A stretch of DNA of 64,000 nt from Burkholderia gladioli (GTDB lineage: Bacteria > Pseudomonadota > Gammaproteobacteria > Burkholderiales > Burkholderiaceae). A program made the position numbers and the translations under genes. The DNA lies in NCBI RefSeq assembly GCF_000959725.1, contig NZ_CP009322.1, positions 3,782,001 to 3,846,000 of the forward strand, written 5' to 3'. The notes below the pieces were generated by a model. The model ran no database searches. It was not told where the DNA came from and saw only the letters and a program-made list of their open reading frames with translations. Every line of letters starts with the position of its first letter. Position 1 is the stretch's first letter. This document shows, piece by piece, positions 35,283 through 45,414 of this stretch.

Positions 35283-36383
35283 ATGCTCCGAACCTCCCCG
35301 TATCGTCTTCGTGCCGGCCTCGTCGTCGCTTTCGTGTCGGCCACGCTCGCCGCGCTGGCGCAGCCGCCCGGCGACGCGTCGGCGCGCCGGCAGGCCACCC
35401 GGCTCGATGCGCCGGTCAAGGCCGTCGCGCCGCAGCGGCTGCATATCGACACGGCCCAGGGCAGCGGCGAGCTGCCCGTGTATGCGAACCGCGATCTCGA
35501 GGCGCCCGCGCCCGACGTCACGCGCGTGCTGATCGTGCTGCACGGCACGCTCAGGAATGCCGACGTCTATGAGGCCACGGGGCAGCAGGTGATCGCGCAG
35601 GCGGGAGAGGCCGGCCAGCACGTGCTGGTGGTCGCGCCGCAGTTCCTGACGCGCGCGGATGCGCGGGCCTTCGACTTGCCGCCGCGGACGCTGGCCTGGT
35701 CCCAGCGCGGCTGGAAGGCCGGCGAGGCGGCGCGCCAGCCGGCGCCGCTCGGATCGATGGCGGTGCTCGACGCGTTGCTGGCGCGCTTCGCCGATCGCCG
35801 GCGCTATCCGGCGCTGGGCAGCGTGGTGGTGGCGGGGCATTCGGCCGGCGCGCAACTGCTGCAGCGCTACGCGGTGGTCGGCCATGGCGACGAGGCGCTC
35901 GCCAGGCTGGGCGTGGCGGTTCGCTACGTGGTGGCGAACCCGTCCAGCTACCTCTATTTCGACGGTCGGCGGCCGGCTGCCGCGTCGGCGCCGCCGGCGG
36001 ATTGCGAAGGCGTGAACCGCTGGAAATACGGCTTCGACGGCGCGCCGCCCTATGTGACGGCGCAAGGCAAGGCCGATTTCGAGCGCCGCTACGTGGCGCG
36101 CGACGTGGTTTACCTGCTCGGCACGGCCGACACGGATCCCGCCACGCACTTCATCGATCGCTCCTGCGCGGCGATGACCCAGGGACCGAACCGGCTCGCG
36201 CGCGGGCTGGCTTATTTCGACTACCTGCGCGCGCGGCATCCTTCCGATTTCACGCAGACGCTGGTGGAGGTGCCCGGCGTCGGCCACGACAACCTGCGCA
36301 TGTTCACCTCCGAATGCGGCACGGCGGTCCTGCTGGGGCAGCCGATTCCCGCTTCCTGCCCGGCGATGGGCGGGCAGGGTTGA
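35283..36383 (+). CDS. Exported alpha/beta-hydrolase-fold protein
   Basis: A 366-residue protein with an N-terminal signal sequence (LRAGLVVAFVSATLAALAQ) and an alpha/beta-hydrolase core. It has VLIVLHGTLRNADVY as the oxyanion region, VVVAGHSAGAQLLQRY as the Ser nucleophile elbow, an acid in the LLGTADTDP region and the His in VPGVGHDNLRMF. Three or more Cys in the C-terminal half suggest periplasmic disulfides. Substrate unknown. The ATG chosen begins the signal peptide; an in-frame GTG upstream adds 13 residues without improving it. Convergent with the DUF934 gene. Confidence 0.85.
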   Translation: MLRTSPYRLRAGLVVAFVSATLAALAQPPGDASARRQATRLDAPVKAVAPQRLHIDTAQGSGELPVYANRDLEAPAPDVTRVLIVLHGTLRNADVYEATGQQVIAQAGEAGQHVLVVAPQFLTRADARAFDLPPRTLAWSQRGWKAGEAARQPAPLGSMAVLDALLARFADRRRYPALGSVVVAGHSAGAQLLQRYAVVGHGDEALARLGVAVRYVVANPSSYLYFDGRRPAAASAPPADCEGVNRWKYGFDGAPPYVTAQGKADFERRYVARDVVYLLGTADTDPATHFIDRSCAAMTQGPNRLARGLAYFDYLRARHPSDFTQTLVEVPGVGHDNLRMFTSECGTAVLLGQPIPASCPAMGGQG

Positions 36384-36392
36384 AGCGCGATT

Positions 36393-36416
36393 GCCGGGAC
36401 GGTCCTCCCGGCTTTC
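36393..36416. terminator. Bidirectional hairpin between convergent genes
   Basis: GCCGGGA and TCCCGGC form a seven-base stem with a six-base loop and a short T-run, filling the 34-base gap between the hydrolase and DUF934 stops. Confidence 0.65.
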
Positions 36417-36417
36417 G

Positions 36418-36860
36418 TCAGGCGGATGGCGCCGTCGCGTCCGCCGCCGCGCCGTCTTCCCCCTCGCGCCGATAGGGCGCGTCCTGCCTGGCATCGCCCT
36501 GGTAGAAGGCCGGGAAGCGCGCCAACTGGCGCCGCGCGTCCTCGGGCGCGACGCCCTCGGCCAGCACCGCGCTGGAAAAACCGGTGCGCTGCATCAGCAT
36601 CAACTGGTCGGCCAGCACCTCGCCGGTGGCGCGCAGGTCGCCGCGAAAGCCGAGCCGGCGCCGCAGCAGATAGGCCTGGCTGTAGGCGCGGCCATCGGTG
36701 AAGCTGGGGAAGTGCAGCTCCACGCGGCTCGCCTTGGCGATCGCCGTGGCCTGCTCGATCACGTCGGCATCGTTGGCCAGCGCCAGCACCTCGCCGTTCG
36801 CGTCGCCGCCCTGGGCCGCGTGTTCCGCTGCCGTCAGCAGCAGGAGTGGATCGGGTGCGT

Positions 36861-36864
<4 letters not shown>
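36418..36864 (-). CDS. DUF934 protein, partner of nitrite/sulfite reductase
   Basis: A 148-residue DUF934 protein, a family found immediately after cysI in assimilatory sulfate loci of proteobacteria; exact role unknown. The core stretch VELHFPSFTDGRAYSQAYLL and RRRLGFRGDLRATGEVLADQ is well conserved. It overlaps the reductase stop by four bases (ATGA), so the two are co-translated. The tail is Asp/Ala-rich. Confidence 0.92.
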
Positions 36865-38669
<1,805 letters not shown>

Positions 38670-39166
38670 GATGAGTGGGGGAGAGCGGGGCTGGCGCGCC
38701 CTGAAGCGCCGACCTTACGTGGCGCGCCGCGCCCGGACAAGCAGCAGATCGCGCGCGAAACGGCGCAGCAGTTGCGATCGCTGGCGGCGGTCCGAGCGCT
38801 CCCGAACTGCTGCGCTCGTTTTGGTTCCGGCTGCTGCTGTACGCGTGGCGCGGGGCACGCGATGATCCGTTCCAGAGCACGGCACCGTGTCGCCCCTTCG
38901 TCCGGTGCCGTGCCGGGATTACTGCGCGAGTGCCCGGGTCATCACCCCTAAACCCGCAGAGCTTGCGGCCGCATGCCTGTGGCGCGGCAGGCAACCGCTC
39001 CGACACCCGGGTGCCGGAGCCCTCATTGCCACGGACGATGGACACATCGCGCCGCTCGTGCCGCCCACGCATTGCATCGCATTCCTGAGCAGCCTCGGGG
39101 ATGCGATGGCGCGACGAACATGTCCGTCTGCTGATATTTCGTGAGAGATGCCGGCCCATCCGCTCC
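38670..39166. other. Divergent intergenic region, no recognised gene
   Basis: About 500 bases between the cysI start and the promoter of the exported hydrolase. A possible 85-residue frame on the plus strand has no recognisable domain or ribosome-binding site and is not accepted. The region should carry the cysI promoter and activator site, but I cannot define them. Confidence 0.5.
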
Positions 39167-39172
39167 TATAAT
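39167..39172 (+). promoter_or_regulatory. -10 element upstream of exported hydrolase
   Basis: A perfect TATAAT sits 33 bases before the hydrolase ATG, implying a leader of about 27 bases. No good -35 hexamer is visible 17 bases upstream, so an activator or extended contacts may be needed. Confidence 0.4.
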
Positions 39173-39205
39173 GGTTTTCCCATTTCGAGCGCGAAACCTT
39201 CCGCC

Positions 39206-40081
39206 ATGTCCCTCTTCCAGAACCGCAACTGGCTGCATCTGCAACGATTCGTCCTCGGCGCCGTCGCGGCCTTCACCCTCGCCCACGCGCAGGCGGCCGA
39301 GCCGCGCTGGCAGACGCTGCCTCCCACCCCGGCGCCGGTGGCGGGCGAGCAGCACGGCATCGCCGAGGTCAACGGCATCCGTCTCTACTACGCCACCATC
39401 GGCCATGGTTCGCCGGTGATCCTGGTGCATGGCGGCCTGTCGAATTCCGATTATTTCGGCTACCACGTCAAGTCGCTGATGAAGTACCACAAGGTGATCG
39501 TGCTCGACAGCCGCGGCCACGGCCGCAGCTCGCGCAACGAGCAGCCCTTCGGCTACGACCTGATGACGGACGACGTGGTCGCGCTGATGGACAAGCTCAA
39601 GCTGCCGCGCGCCGATATCGTGGGCTGGAGCGATGGCGCCATCATCGGCATCGACATGGCGATCCGCCATCCCGACCGGGTCGGCAAGGTGGTGGCCTTC
39701 GCGGCGAACACCAAGACCGACGGCGTGATGCCCGATGTCGAGAAGAACCCGACCTTCGCCGCCTTCATCAAGCGCGGCGGCGACGAATATCGCCGCCTGT
39801 CGCCCACGCCGAAGGAATACGACGCCTTCGTCGAGCAGATCAGCCACATGTGGGCCTCGCAGCCGAACTGGAGCGACGAGCAACTGAAGTCGATCAGGAC
39901 GCCGGTGCTGGTGATGGACGGCGACCACGACGAGGCGATCAAGCGCGAGCACACCGAGTACATCGCCGCGACGATTCCCGGCGCGGGCCTGCAGATCCTG
40001 CCGAACACCAGCCACTTCGCGATGCTGCAGGACCCCGAGGCGTTCAACTTCGCGGTCGAGCACTTCCTCGGCGATCGCTGA
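39206..40081 (+). CDS. Exported alpha/beta hydrolase
   Basis: A 291-residue alpha/beta hydrolase with an N-terminal signal peptide (RFVLGAVAAFTLAHAQAAE). The oxyanion motif is HGGLSNSDYF, the nucleophile elbow VGWSDGAIIG has Ser, the acid is in DGDHDEAIK and the His in NTSHFAMLQDP. The pattern is typical of esterase/lactonase-like or meta-cleavage-type hydrolases. Substrate unknown. Single gene with a TATAAT box upstream and a strong terminator downstream; the ribosome-binding site is weak. Confidence 0.87.
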   Translation: MSLFQNRNWLHLQRFVLGAVAAFTLAHAQAAEPRWQTLPPTPAPVAGEQHGIAEVNGIRLYYATIGHGSPVILVHGGLSNSDYFGYHVKSLMKYHKVIVLDSRGHGRSSRNEQPFGYDLMTDDVVALMDKLKLPRADIVGWSDGAIIGIDMAIRHPDRVGKVVAFAANTKTDGVMPDVEKNPTFAAFIKRGGDEYRRLSPTPKEYDAFVEQISHMWASQPNWSDEQLKSIRTPVLVMDGDHDEAIKREHTEYIAATIPGAGLQILPNTSHFAMLQDPEAFNFAVEHFLGDR

Positions 40082-40193
40082 GCCGGTCGCGAGCCGGTGC
40101 GCTCGATGGCCGGCCCGGGCTTCGGATCGGCCATCGATCCTGGCCGGCGCGATTGATCGCCGGGCCTGACCGGCCTAATGCACGACGGGCACG

Positions 40194-40225
40194 ACGGCGG
40201 CGAGCGTCCAGCTCGCCGCCGTTTT
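40194..40225 (+). terminator. Strong terminator after exported hydrolase
   Basis: ACGGCGGCGAGC pairs perfectly with GCTCGCCGCCGT around a five-base loop, followed by TTTTCCTTTT. Confidence 0.85.
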
Positions 40226-40256
40226 CCTTTTCCCCTTCCCTGCCTGCCTTCGCCGC

Positions 40257-41198
40257 TCAGCGCTGCGTGGCCGCTGCCGCCGCCAGCCGCCGCATCGATT
40301 CGGCCGCCGTCACCCGCAGCCATTGCGCCAGCCGCCGCGCGCCGTCGGGCAGGTCCAGGTCGTCGCGCGTGCAGAGGTAGTAGTCGCGGCCGTCGTCGAG
40401 CGCGGTATCGAACAACTGCACCAGTTCGCCGCCGGCCAGTTCGGCCTCGATCAGCGGCGCGCGCATCAGCCCCGCGCCGAGCCCGGCGCGGATCGCGCTC
40501 AGCGTCAGTTGCCCGTCCTCGAACATCGGCCCCACCACCGGCGGCACGTTGCGCACGCCGGCATTGCGCAGCCAGTTGACCCAGGTGCTGCGGTCCTCGT
40601 CGTGCACCAGCGGCACCGTCGCCAGGTCGGCCGGCTTGCGCAAAGGCCCGAAGCGGCGTCGGAACGCCGGATGACAGACCGGTACCATCGCGCCGGGCAG
40701 CAGCTTCTCGCAGCGGTAGCTGGGCCAGTCGGCCGCGCCGGCGCCGAAGCGGATCGACAGGTCCGAGGCGTCGCTGCGATAGTTGCGGTGGTTCGCGTAG
40801 CGCACGTTGACGTCGACATCGGTGTTCTGGTCGAGGAAGCGATGCAGGCGCGGCACGAACCAGCCGATGCCGAACAGCGGGATCAGGCTGATGGTGATCT
40901 GCCGCAGCGAGGAGCGATCGCGCACGAAGCCGGTCGCGCTGCGCAGCACCGAGAACGCCGCGCTGATCGAGCGGTAGTAGTCGCGGCCCTCGTCGGTCAG
41001 CGCCAGCGTGCGGCCCTCGCGCACCGTGAGCGGCGTGAGGATGAAGGCGTCCAGCAGTTGCAGCTGGTGGCTGACCGCCGAGGGCGTGATGTCGAGCTCG
41101 GCCGCCGCCGCCGTGACCGAGCCCAGCCGCGCGAAGGCCTCGAAGGCGCGTACCGCGCGCAGCGGCGGATCGTTCGGCAATTGTTCGATATTTTTCAT
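40257..41198 (-). CDS. LysR-family regulator, GcvA-like
   Basis: A 313-residue LysR regulator of the GcvA-like group, indicated by PLRAVRAFEAFARLGSVTAA, PSAVSHQLQLLD and the DLSIRFGAG effector segment. The start MKNIEQLP is preferred to an upstream in-frame codon because it directly precedes the helix-turn-helix with the usual spacing. Divergent from the periplasmic binding protein, 180 bases away, and so the likely regulator of that gene and the ATC-hydrolase/carbamoylase pair. Confidence 0.9.
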   Translation of the reverse strand: MKNIEQLPNDPPLRAVRAFEAFARLGSVTAAAAELDITPSAVSHQLQLLDAFILTPLTVREGRTLALTDEGRDYYRSISAAFSVLRSATGFVRDRSSLRQITISLIPLFGIGWFVPRLHRFLDQNTDVDVNVRYANHRNYRSDASDLSIRFGAGAADWPSYRCEKLLPGAMVPVCHPAFRRRFGPLRKPADLATVPLVHDEDRSTWVNWLRNAGVRNVPPVVGPMFEDGQLTLSAIRAGLGAGLMRAPLIEAELAGGELVQLFDTALDDGRDYYLCTRDDLDLPDGARRLAQWLRVTAAESMRRLAAAAATQR

Positions 41199-41351
41199 GT
41201 TTTGAATTCTATCGAATAATCCTGGATCCGGCAAAATGCTCTAATCCATTGTGGATAAAGAGTTTCAAGCGATATGGCGTGGTTCGCATAAGTATTCAAT
41301 CAAAGGATATTTGCCGGGCAGGGTGTGACTATTTAGTATTTTTCATGTTTT
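41189..41351. repeat. 15-bp direct repeat pair in the divergent region
   Basis: TATTTTTCATGTTTT occurs twice, starts 148 bases apart. The first copy covers the LysR start codon on the minus strand; the second lies 28 bases before the binding-protein ATG. Both are followed by AAT within two bases. May be operator copies or a remnant duplication. Confidence 0.7.
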
Positions 41352-41378
41352 AATCGTCCGCCACACGCTACCTTTCCC

Positions 41379-42581
41379 ATGAAGAAAACCGTCCCCCTCG
41401 CCGGCGCAGCGTTCGCCGTCTCCGCCGCGGCGCTCGCGCTGTCGTTCTCCGCGCCGGCCGCCCGTGCCGCCCAGGCCGCCGATGCGCCGCAAACCGTGCT
41501 GATCGGCCTGGCCGCGCCGTTGACCGGCCCCTCGGCGCGGATCGGCAAGGATCTGCAGAACGGCGCGCAGCTCGCGCTCGACGATGCGAACCGCCGCCAT
41601 CCCACCATCGACGGCAAGCCGGTGGTCTACAAGCTGGTGGCCGTCGACGATCAGTCGGATCCGCGCACGGCCGTGACGGTCGCGCAGGACCTGGTCGAGC
41701 AGCATGTGATCGGCGTGGTGGGCCACTGGAACACCGGCTGCAGCGTGCCGGCCGCGCGCGTCTATCGCGACGCCGGCATCCCCGAGATCGCGCCGGCCTC
41801 GACGGGGCACCAGTACACGCAGCAGGGTTACGCCACCGCTTTCCGCATCATGGGCCACGACGACACGGGCGGCGCCTATACCGGCGCCTACGCGGTGAAG
41901 ACGCTGCACGCCAGGCGCATCGCCGTGCTCGACGATCGCACCTCGTTCGGCTCGGGGCTGGCCGACCAGTTCGTGAAGGGCGTCGAGGCGAACGGCGGCA
42001 CGATCGTCGATCGCCAGTACGTGACCGACAAGACCACCGATTTCAGCGGCGTGCTGACCGCCATCAAGAGCAAGCGCCCGGACCTGGTGTTCTTCGGCGG
42101 GCTCGACGCGCAGGCCGCGCCGATCGCGCGCCGCATGCACCAGCTCGGCATCGACGCGACCCTGCTCGGCGCGGGCGGCTTCGTCAGCCAGACCTTCCTG
42201 TCGCTGGCCGGCAAGGATGGCGAGGGCGTGACCGCGCTCGAACCGGGCCGGCCGCTGGCGAAGATGCCGGGCGGCCCGGCCTTCGACGCGCAGTACCGCG
42301 CGCGCTACCACGCGCCGATCGAGCTGCACGCGCCGTTCGCCTACGACGCCGCCGCGACCCTGATCGCCGTGGCCGAGCAGAGCAAGTCGACCGATCCGGC
42401 CAAGCTGGTGGCGGCGCTGCACAAGGTCGACCGCCAGGGCGTGACGGGGCGCATCGCCTTCGACGAGCAGGGCAACCTGAAGGATCCGGCCTATACGATC
42501 TATCGCGTGCAGGGCGGCAAGTGGAGCGTGGTGGACGTGCTCGGCGGCGGTTCCGGCGCCGGCACGCAAGCCGCGCACTGA
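41379..42581 (+). CDS. Periplasmic branched-chain amino acid-type ABC binding protein
   Basis: A 400-residue type I periplasmic binding protein (LivJ/LivK-like). It has a Sec signal peptide (MKKTVPLAGAAFAVSAAALA... ARA), then IGLAAPLTGPSARIGKDLQN, the ligand-side GHWNTGCSVPAARVYRDAG and ASTGHQYTQQG. The family binds branched-chain amino acids, amides or aromatic acids. No permease or ATPase genes follow, so it must share a transporter encoded elsewhere. The two downstream hydrolase genes suggest its ligand may be their substrate. Confidence 0.92.
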   Translation: MKKTVPLAGAAFAVSAAALALSFSAPAARAAQAADAPQTVLIGLAAPLTGPSARIGKDLQNGAQLALDDANRRHPTIDGKPVVYKLVAVDDQSDPRTAVTVAQDLVEQHVIGVVGHWNTGCSVPAARVYRDAGIPEIAPASTGHQYTQQGYATAFRIMGHDDTGGAYTGAYAVKTLHARRIAVLDDRTSFGSGLADQFVKGVEANGGTIVDRQYVTDKTTDFSGVLTAIKSKRPDLVFFGGLDAQAAPIARRMHQLGIDATLLGAGGFVSQTFLSLAGKDGEGVTALEPGRPLAKMPGGPAFDAQYRARYHAPIELHAPFAYDAAATLIAVAEQSKSTDPAKLVAALHKVDRQGVTGRIAFDEQGNLKDPAYTIYRVQGGKWSVVDVLGGGSGAGTQAAH

Positions 42582-42606
42582 GCATGGCATGAAGGCGGCA
42601 TGAAGG

Positions 42607-42659
42607 CGAACGGGCGGCGGCCGATCGAGGATCGGCGGCTGCCCGTTCGCGTTTGCCGA
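42607..42659 (+). terminator. Possible terminator after binding protein
   Basis: CGAACGGGC pairs with GCCCGTTCG and an inner GCCGAT/ATCGGC stem stacks within. Followed by CGTTTGCC only, so partial read-through into the next genes is possible. Confidence 0.5.
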
Positions 42660-42774
42660 GCCGGATCGCAGTGGATTCGGGCGCGCCGTGTTCCCGGTGG
42701 CGCGCAGGCGGCACCCGCCATATCCGCATCAAACACGAATAACGAATCACGAATCACCCCAGTCAGGAGTCCCC

Positions 42775-43323
42775 ATGACCGAGCCGAACCCATCGGCCGC
42801 GCCGAGCGACGCGGCCGACCATCGCCTGGGCATCCTCGCGCGACGCAGGATCGAGGCGGAAATCATCAAGCCGATCTACGAGATCATGAAGCGCGAGTTC
42901 GGCATCGAGCGCGCGCAGGCCGTGATCGCCGAGGCGATCCGCGGCGCGGCCGTCGATGCCGGCCAGTCCTTCGCCGCGCAGGAGCCCGGCGGCACCAGCA
43001 TCGCCTCCTTCGTCGCCCTGCAGGTGCTGTGGGAGAAGGACGATGCGCTGGACGTCGAGGTGCGGCGCGAGGATGCCGGGCATTACGACTACGACGTGCA
43101 TCGCTGCGCCTACGCGGAGATGTATCACGCGATGGGGCTCGGCGAGATCGGCCACCTGCTCAGTTGCGCGCGCGACGAGTACTTCATCCGCGGCTACGAT
43201 CCGCGCGTGGCGCTGACGCGCACCAGCACCATCATGCAGGGCGGCAAGCGCTGCGATTTCCGTTATCGAATGCGCGACGGGAACCCGGCGGCCGTCGACC
43301 AGGAGAGCAAGCATGACGAATGA
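42775..43323 (+). CDS. L-2-amino-thiazoline-4-carboxylate (ATC) hydrolase family protein
   Basis: A 182-residue protein of the ATC hydrolase family. In Pseudomonas, AtcB opens the thiazoline ring to N-carbamoyl-L-cysteine and AtcC then releases L-cysteine. Family-typical segments are the Cys-containing YDVHRCAYAEMYHAMGLGE, LLSCARDEYF and the C-terminal RTSTIMQGGKRCDFRYRM. The following gene encodes an amidase of the AtcC type, overlapping it by eleven bases, so the pair is complete. Homologous pairs are common in soil bacteria and may act on other N-carbamoyl precursors. GGAG is well placed before the ATG. Confidence 0.87.
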   Translation: MTEPNPSAAPSDAADHRLGILARRRIEAEIIKPIYEIMKREFGIERAQAVIAEAIRGAAVDAGQSFAAQEPGGTSIASFVALQVLWEKDDALDVEVRREDAGHYDYDVHRCAYAEMYHAMGLGEIGHLLSCARDEYFIRGYDPRVALTRTSTIMQGGKRCDFRYRMRDGNPAAVDQESKHDE

Positions 43324-44575
43324 TGTCGGGAGCCTGCGCGTCGACGGCGCGCGTCTGTGGGCTTCGCTCGACCGGATGGCCGAGATCGGCGCGACGCCCA
43401 AGGGCGGCGTCTGCCGGCTCGCGCTGAGCGAGCTCGATCGCGAATCGCGCGACCTGTTCGTGGCCTGGGCGCGCGAGGCGGGCTGCACGATCCGCGTCGA
43501 TCGGATGGGCAACGTGTTCGCGCGCCGCGCCGGGCGCGTGGCCGACGCGGCACCGGTGATGACGGGCTCGCACGCCGACACGCAGCCGACCGGCGGCCGC
43601 TACGACGGCATCTACGGCGTGCTCGGCGGGCTGGAGGTGGTACGCGCGCTGAACGACGCCGGCATCGAGACCGAGCGGCCCGTCGAGGTGGTGCTCTGGA
43701 CCAACGAGGAAGGTTCGCGCTTCGCGCCGGCGATGGTCGCCTCGGGCGTGTTCGCCGGCGTGTTCACGCTCGACTATGGGCTGTCGCGCGCGGACCGGCA
43801 GGGCACCACCCTCGGCGAGGCGCTGGCCGCGATCGGCTACGCCGGCGAGGCGCCCGTCGGCGGCCATGCCGTGCATGCCGCCTATGAACTGCACATCGAG
43901 CAGGGGCCGATCCTGGAGCGCGCCGGCACCACCATCGGCGTGGTCACGGCGGGGCAGGGGCAGCGCTGGTACGAGCTGAGCTTCAGCGGCGTCGACGCGC
44001 ATGCGGGCACCACGCCGATGGACGCGCGCCGCGATGCGCTGGTCGGCGCGGCACGCGTGATCGGCTTCGTCGACGCGCTGGGCCGGCGCCGCGCGCCCGA
44101 TGCGCGCGCCACGGTCGGCATGATCGAGGCGCGGCCGAACTCGCGCAACACGGTGCCGGGCGAATGCTTCTTCACGGTGGAATTCCGCCATCCCGACGCG
44201 GCGGTGCTGGCCGAGATGGATGCCGAGCTGCGCGCGGAAGTGGCGCGCCTCGCCAGCGAGAGCGGGCTGGGCGCGCGCATCGAGCAGATCTTCGACTACG
44301 CGCCGGTGCCGTTCGCGCCGCGCTGCATCGAGGCGGTTCGCGAGGCGGCGGCGGGGCTCGGCCTGTCGCACCAGGACATCGTCTCGGGCGCGGGGCACGA
44401 TGCCTGTTACCTGGCGCGGGTGGCGCCGACCGGCATGATCTTCGTGCCCTGCATCGACGGGCTCAGCCACAACGAGGCCGAGGCGATCACGCCCGCCTGG
44501 GCCGAAGCCGGCGCGAACGTGCTGCTGCACGCGGTGCTGGCCAGCGCGATGGAGCCGGTGACGGACGGGGTGTGA
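43313..44575 (+). CDS. Zn-dependent hydantoinase/N-carbamoyl amino acid amidase
   Basis: A 420-residue metal-dependent amidase of the M20-related hydantoinase/carbamoylase family. Metal and catalytic residues appear in TGSHADTQPTGGRYDGIYG, WTNEEGSRFAPAM, AYELHIEQGPILE and a C-terminal HNEAEAI. The dimerisation lid is at about residues 215-330. It hydrolyses N-carbamoyl or allantoate-type substrates to amino acid, CO2 and ammonia; with the ATC hydrolase upstream, N-carbamoyl-L-cysteine is a natural guess. Translation is coupled to the upstream gene by overlap. Confidence 0.9.
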   Translation: MTNDVGSLRVDGARLWASLDRMAEIGATPKGGVCRLALSELDRESRDLFVAWAREAGCTIRVDRMGNVFARRAGRVADAAPVMTGSHADTQPTGGRYDGIYGVLGGLEVVRALNDAGIETERPVEVVLWTNEEGSRFAPAMVASGVFAGVFTLDYGLSRADRQGTTLGEALAAIGYAGEAPVGGHAVHAAYELHIEQGPILERAGTTIGVVTAGQGQRWYELSFSGVDAHAGTTPMDARRDALVGAARVIGFVDALGRRRAPDARATVGMIEARPNSRNTVPGECFFTVEFRHPDAAVLAEMDAELRAEVARLASESGLGARIEQIFDYAPVPFAPRCIEAVREAAAGLGLSHQDIVSGAGHDACYLARVAPTGMIFVPCIDGLSHNEAEAITPAWAEAGANVLLHAVLASAMEPVTDGV

Positions 44576-44682
44576 AGCCGCCGGCTCGGGCGAGCCGGTC
44601 GATGCCTCGTGGATTGCCGCGATCCGGGCATCGAGCGGGAAACCTTGCCCGGGCGGGACCAGCGGCCAAGACAGCGAGCTTG

Positions 44683-44725
44683 AAACGAGGGGCCGGCACG
44701 CGCGAGCAGCCGGCCCTCGTCGTTT
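44683..44725. terminator. Bidirectional terminator
   Basis: AACGAGGGGCCGGC and GCCGGCCCTCGTCGTT form a long stem with one bulge between the carbamoylase stop and the convergent lipoprotein stop; A-rich and T-rich flanks suit both directions. Confidence 0.7.
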
Positions 44726-45008
44726 ATAGCGTCGGATGGCACTCGAAGGTGAGCTTGGCCTCGCGCTCGGAGACGTGCTCGAAGCCGGGGCTGGCGCGCA
44801 TGCCTTGCTGCGCGCAATAGGCGTCGGCGGTGCTGATCGCCTTGCGGTGGGCGGCGGCCCAGGACAGCACCGCGCCGTGGGCGCTGGTGTTGACGGTATA
44901 GACGTGCGGCTTGTCGGTCGCGCTGACTTCGGACACGCTCGAGCATGCGCCGAGCCATAGCGTCAGGCAGGCCGCGATCATGACGACGAACGGGGTTCTG
45001 GCAGACAT
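44724..45008 (-). CDS. Small lipoprotein of unknown function
   Basis: A 94-residue protein with a signal peptide and lipobox (CLTLWLGACSSVSE). The mature part contains KPHVYTVNTSAHGAVLSWAA and AYCAQQGM...KLTFECHP with two Cys that may form a disulfide. This matches a small family of Burkholderia-type periplasmic lipoproteins of unknown role. The same frame is open further upstream but without a ribosome-binding site or domain, so the ATG before the signal peptide is used. Confidence 0.78.
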   Translation of the reverse strand: MSARTPFVVMIAACLTLWLGACSSVSEVSATDKPHVYTVNTSAHGAVLSWAAAHRKAISTADAYCAQQGMRASPGFEHVSEREAKLTFECHPTL

Positions 45009-45414
45009 GGCGGGTTCTTTGCTGGGTAGCGGCAGCGCGGGGCGCTGCCCGGGGAATGGCGGAAGTATCCGCGAATTCGTCGATCCGATCATCGCCGGCT
45101 TGCCGAACAGTTCGTTTCCGTTGTGTGAACAATGGGCGACGAAGCCGGGCGATCGGGATGGGCGGTGAAGCCCGCGATAGGTCCGACCGGCTTGGCTGGC
45201 CGGGGTTCCGCGCGGGTTTCGGGCGCGCGGGCTTGTCAACGAGCGTGACGCGATCGAGCGGGGAGTGTTCGAGGGTCGGGCACCGGATCGGCGCCATGTC
45301 GAGGCGGCTTGCCGCGAGATGGCCATGAGCGGCGCGTGCCGACATGCCGGCCCTGGGCGCGGCGACGGGGCTTCGTCGCGCCATGTCGTGCAGTCGCCTG
45401 GCACCGAAGTTCGC
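45009..45414. other. Intergenic region, no recognised gene
   Basis: About 400 bases between the lipoprotein start and the VWA gene stop. Short frames exist on both strands but none has a plausible start or recognisable domain. The lipoprotein promoter should lie in the left part, which is locally less GC-rich. Confidence 0.5.

Noticed and set aside
38887..39144. 85-residue plus-strand frame in the cysI upstream gap
   Set aside because: No recognisable domain, no ribosome-binding site, and residue composition of a random frame.
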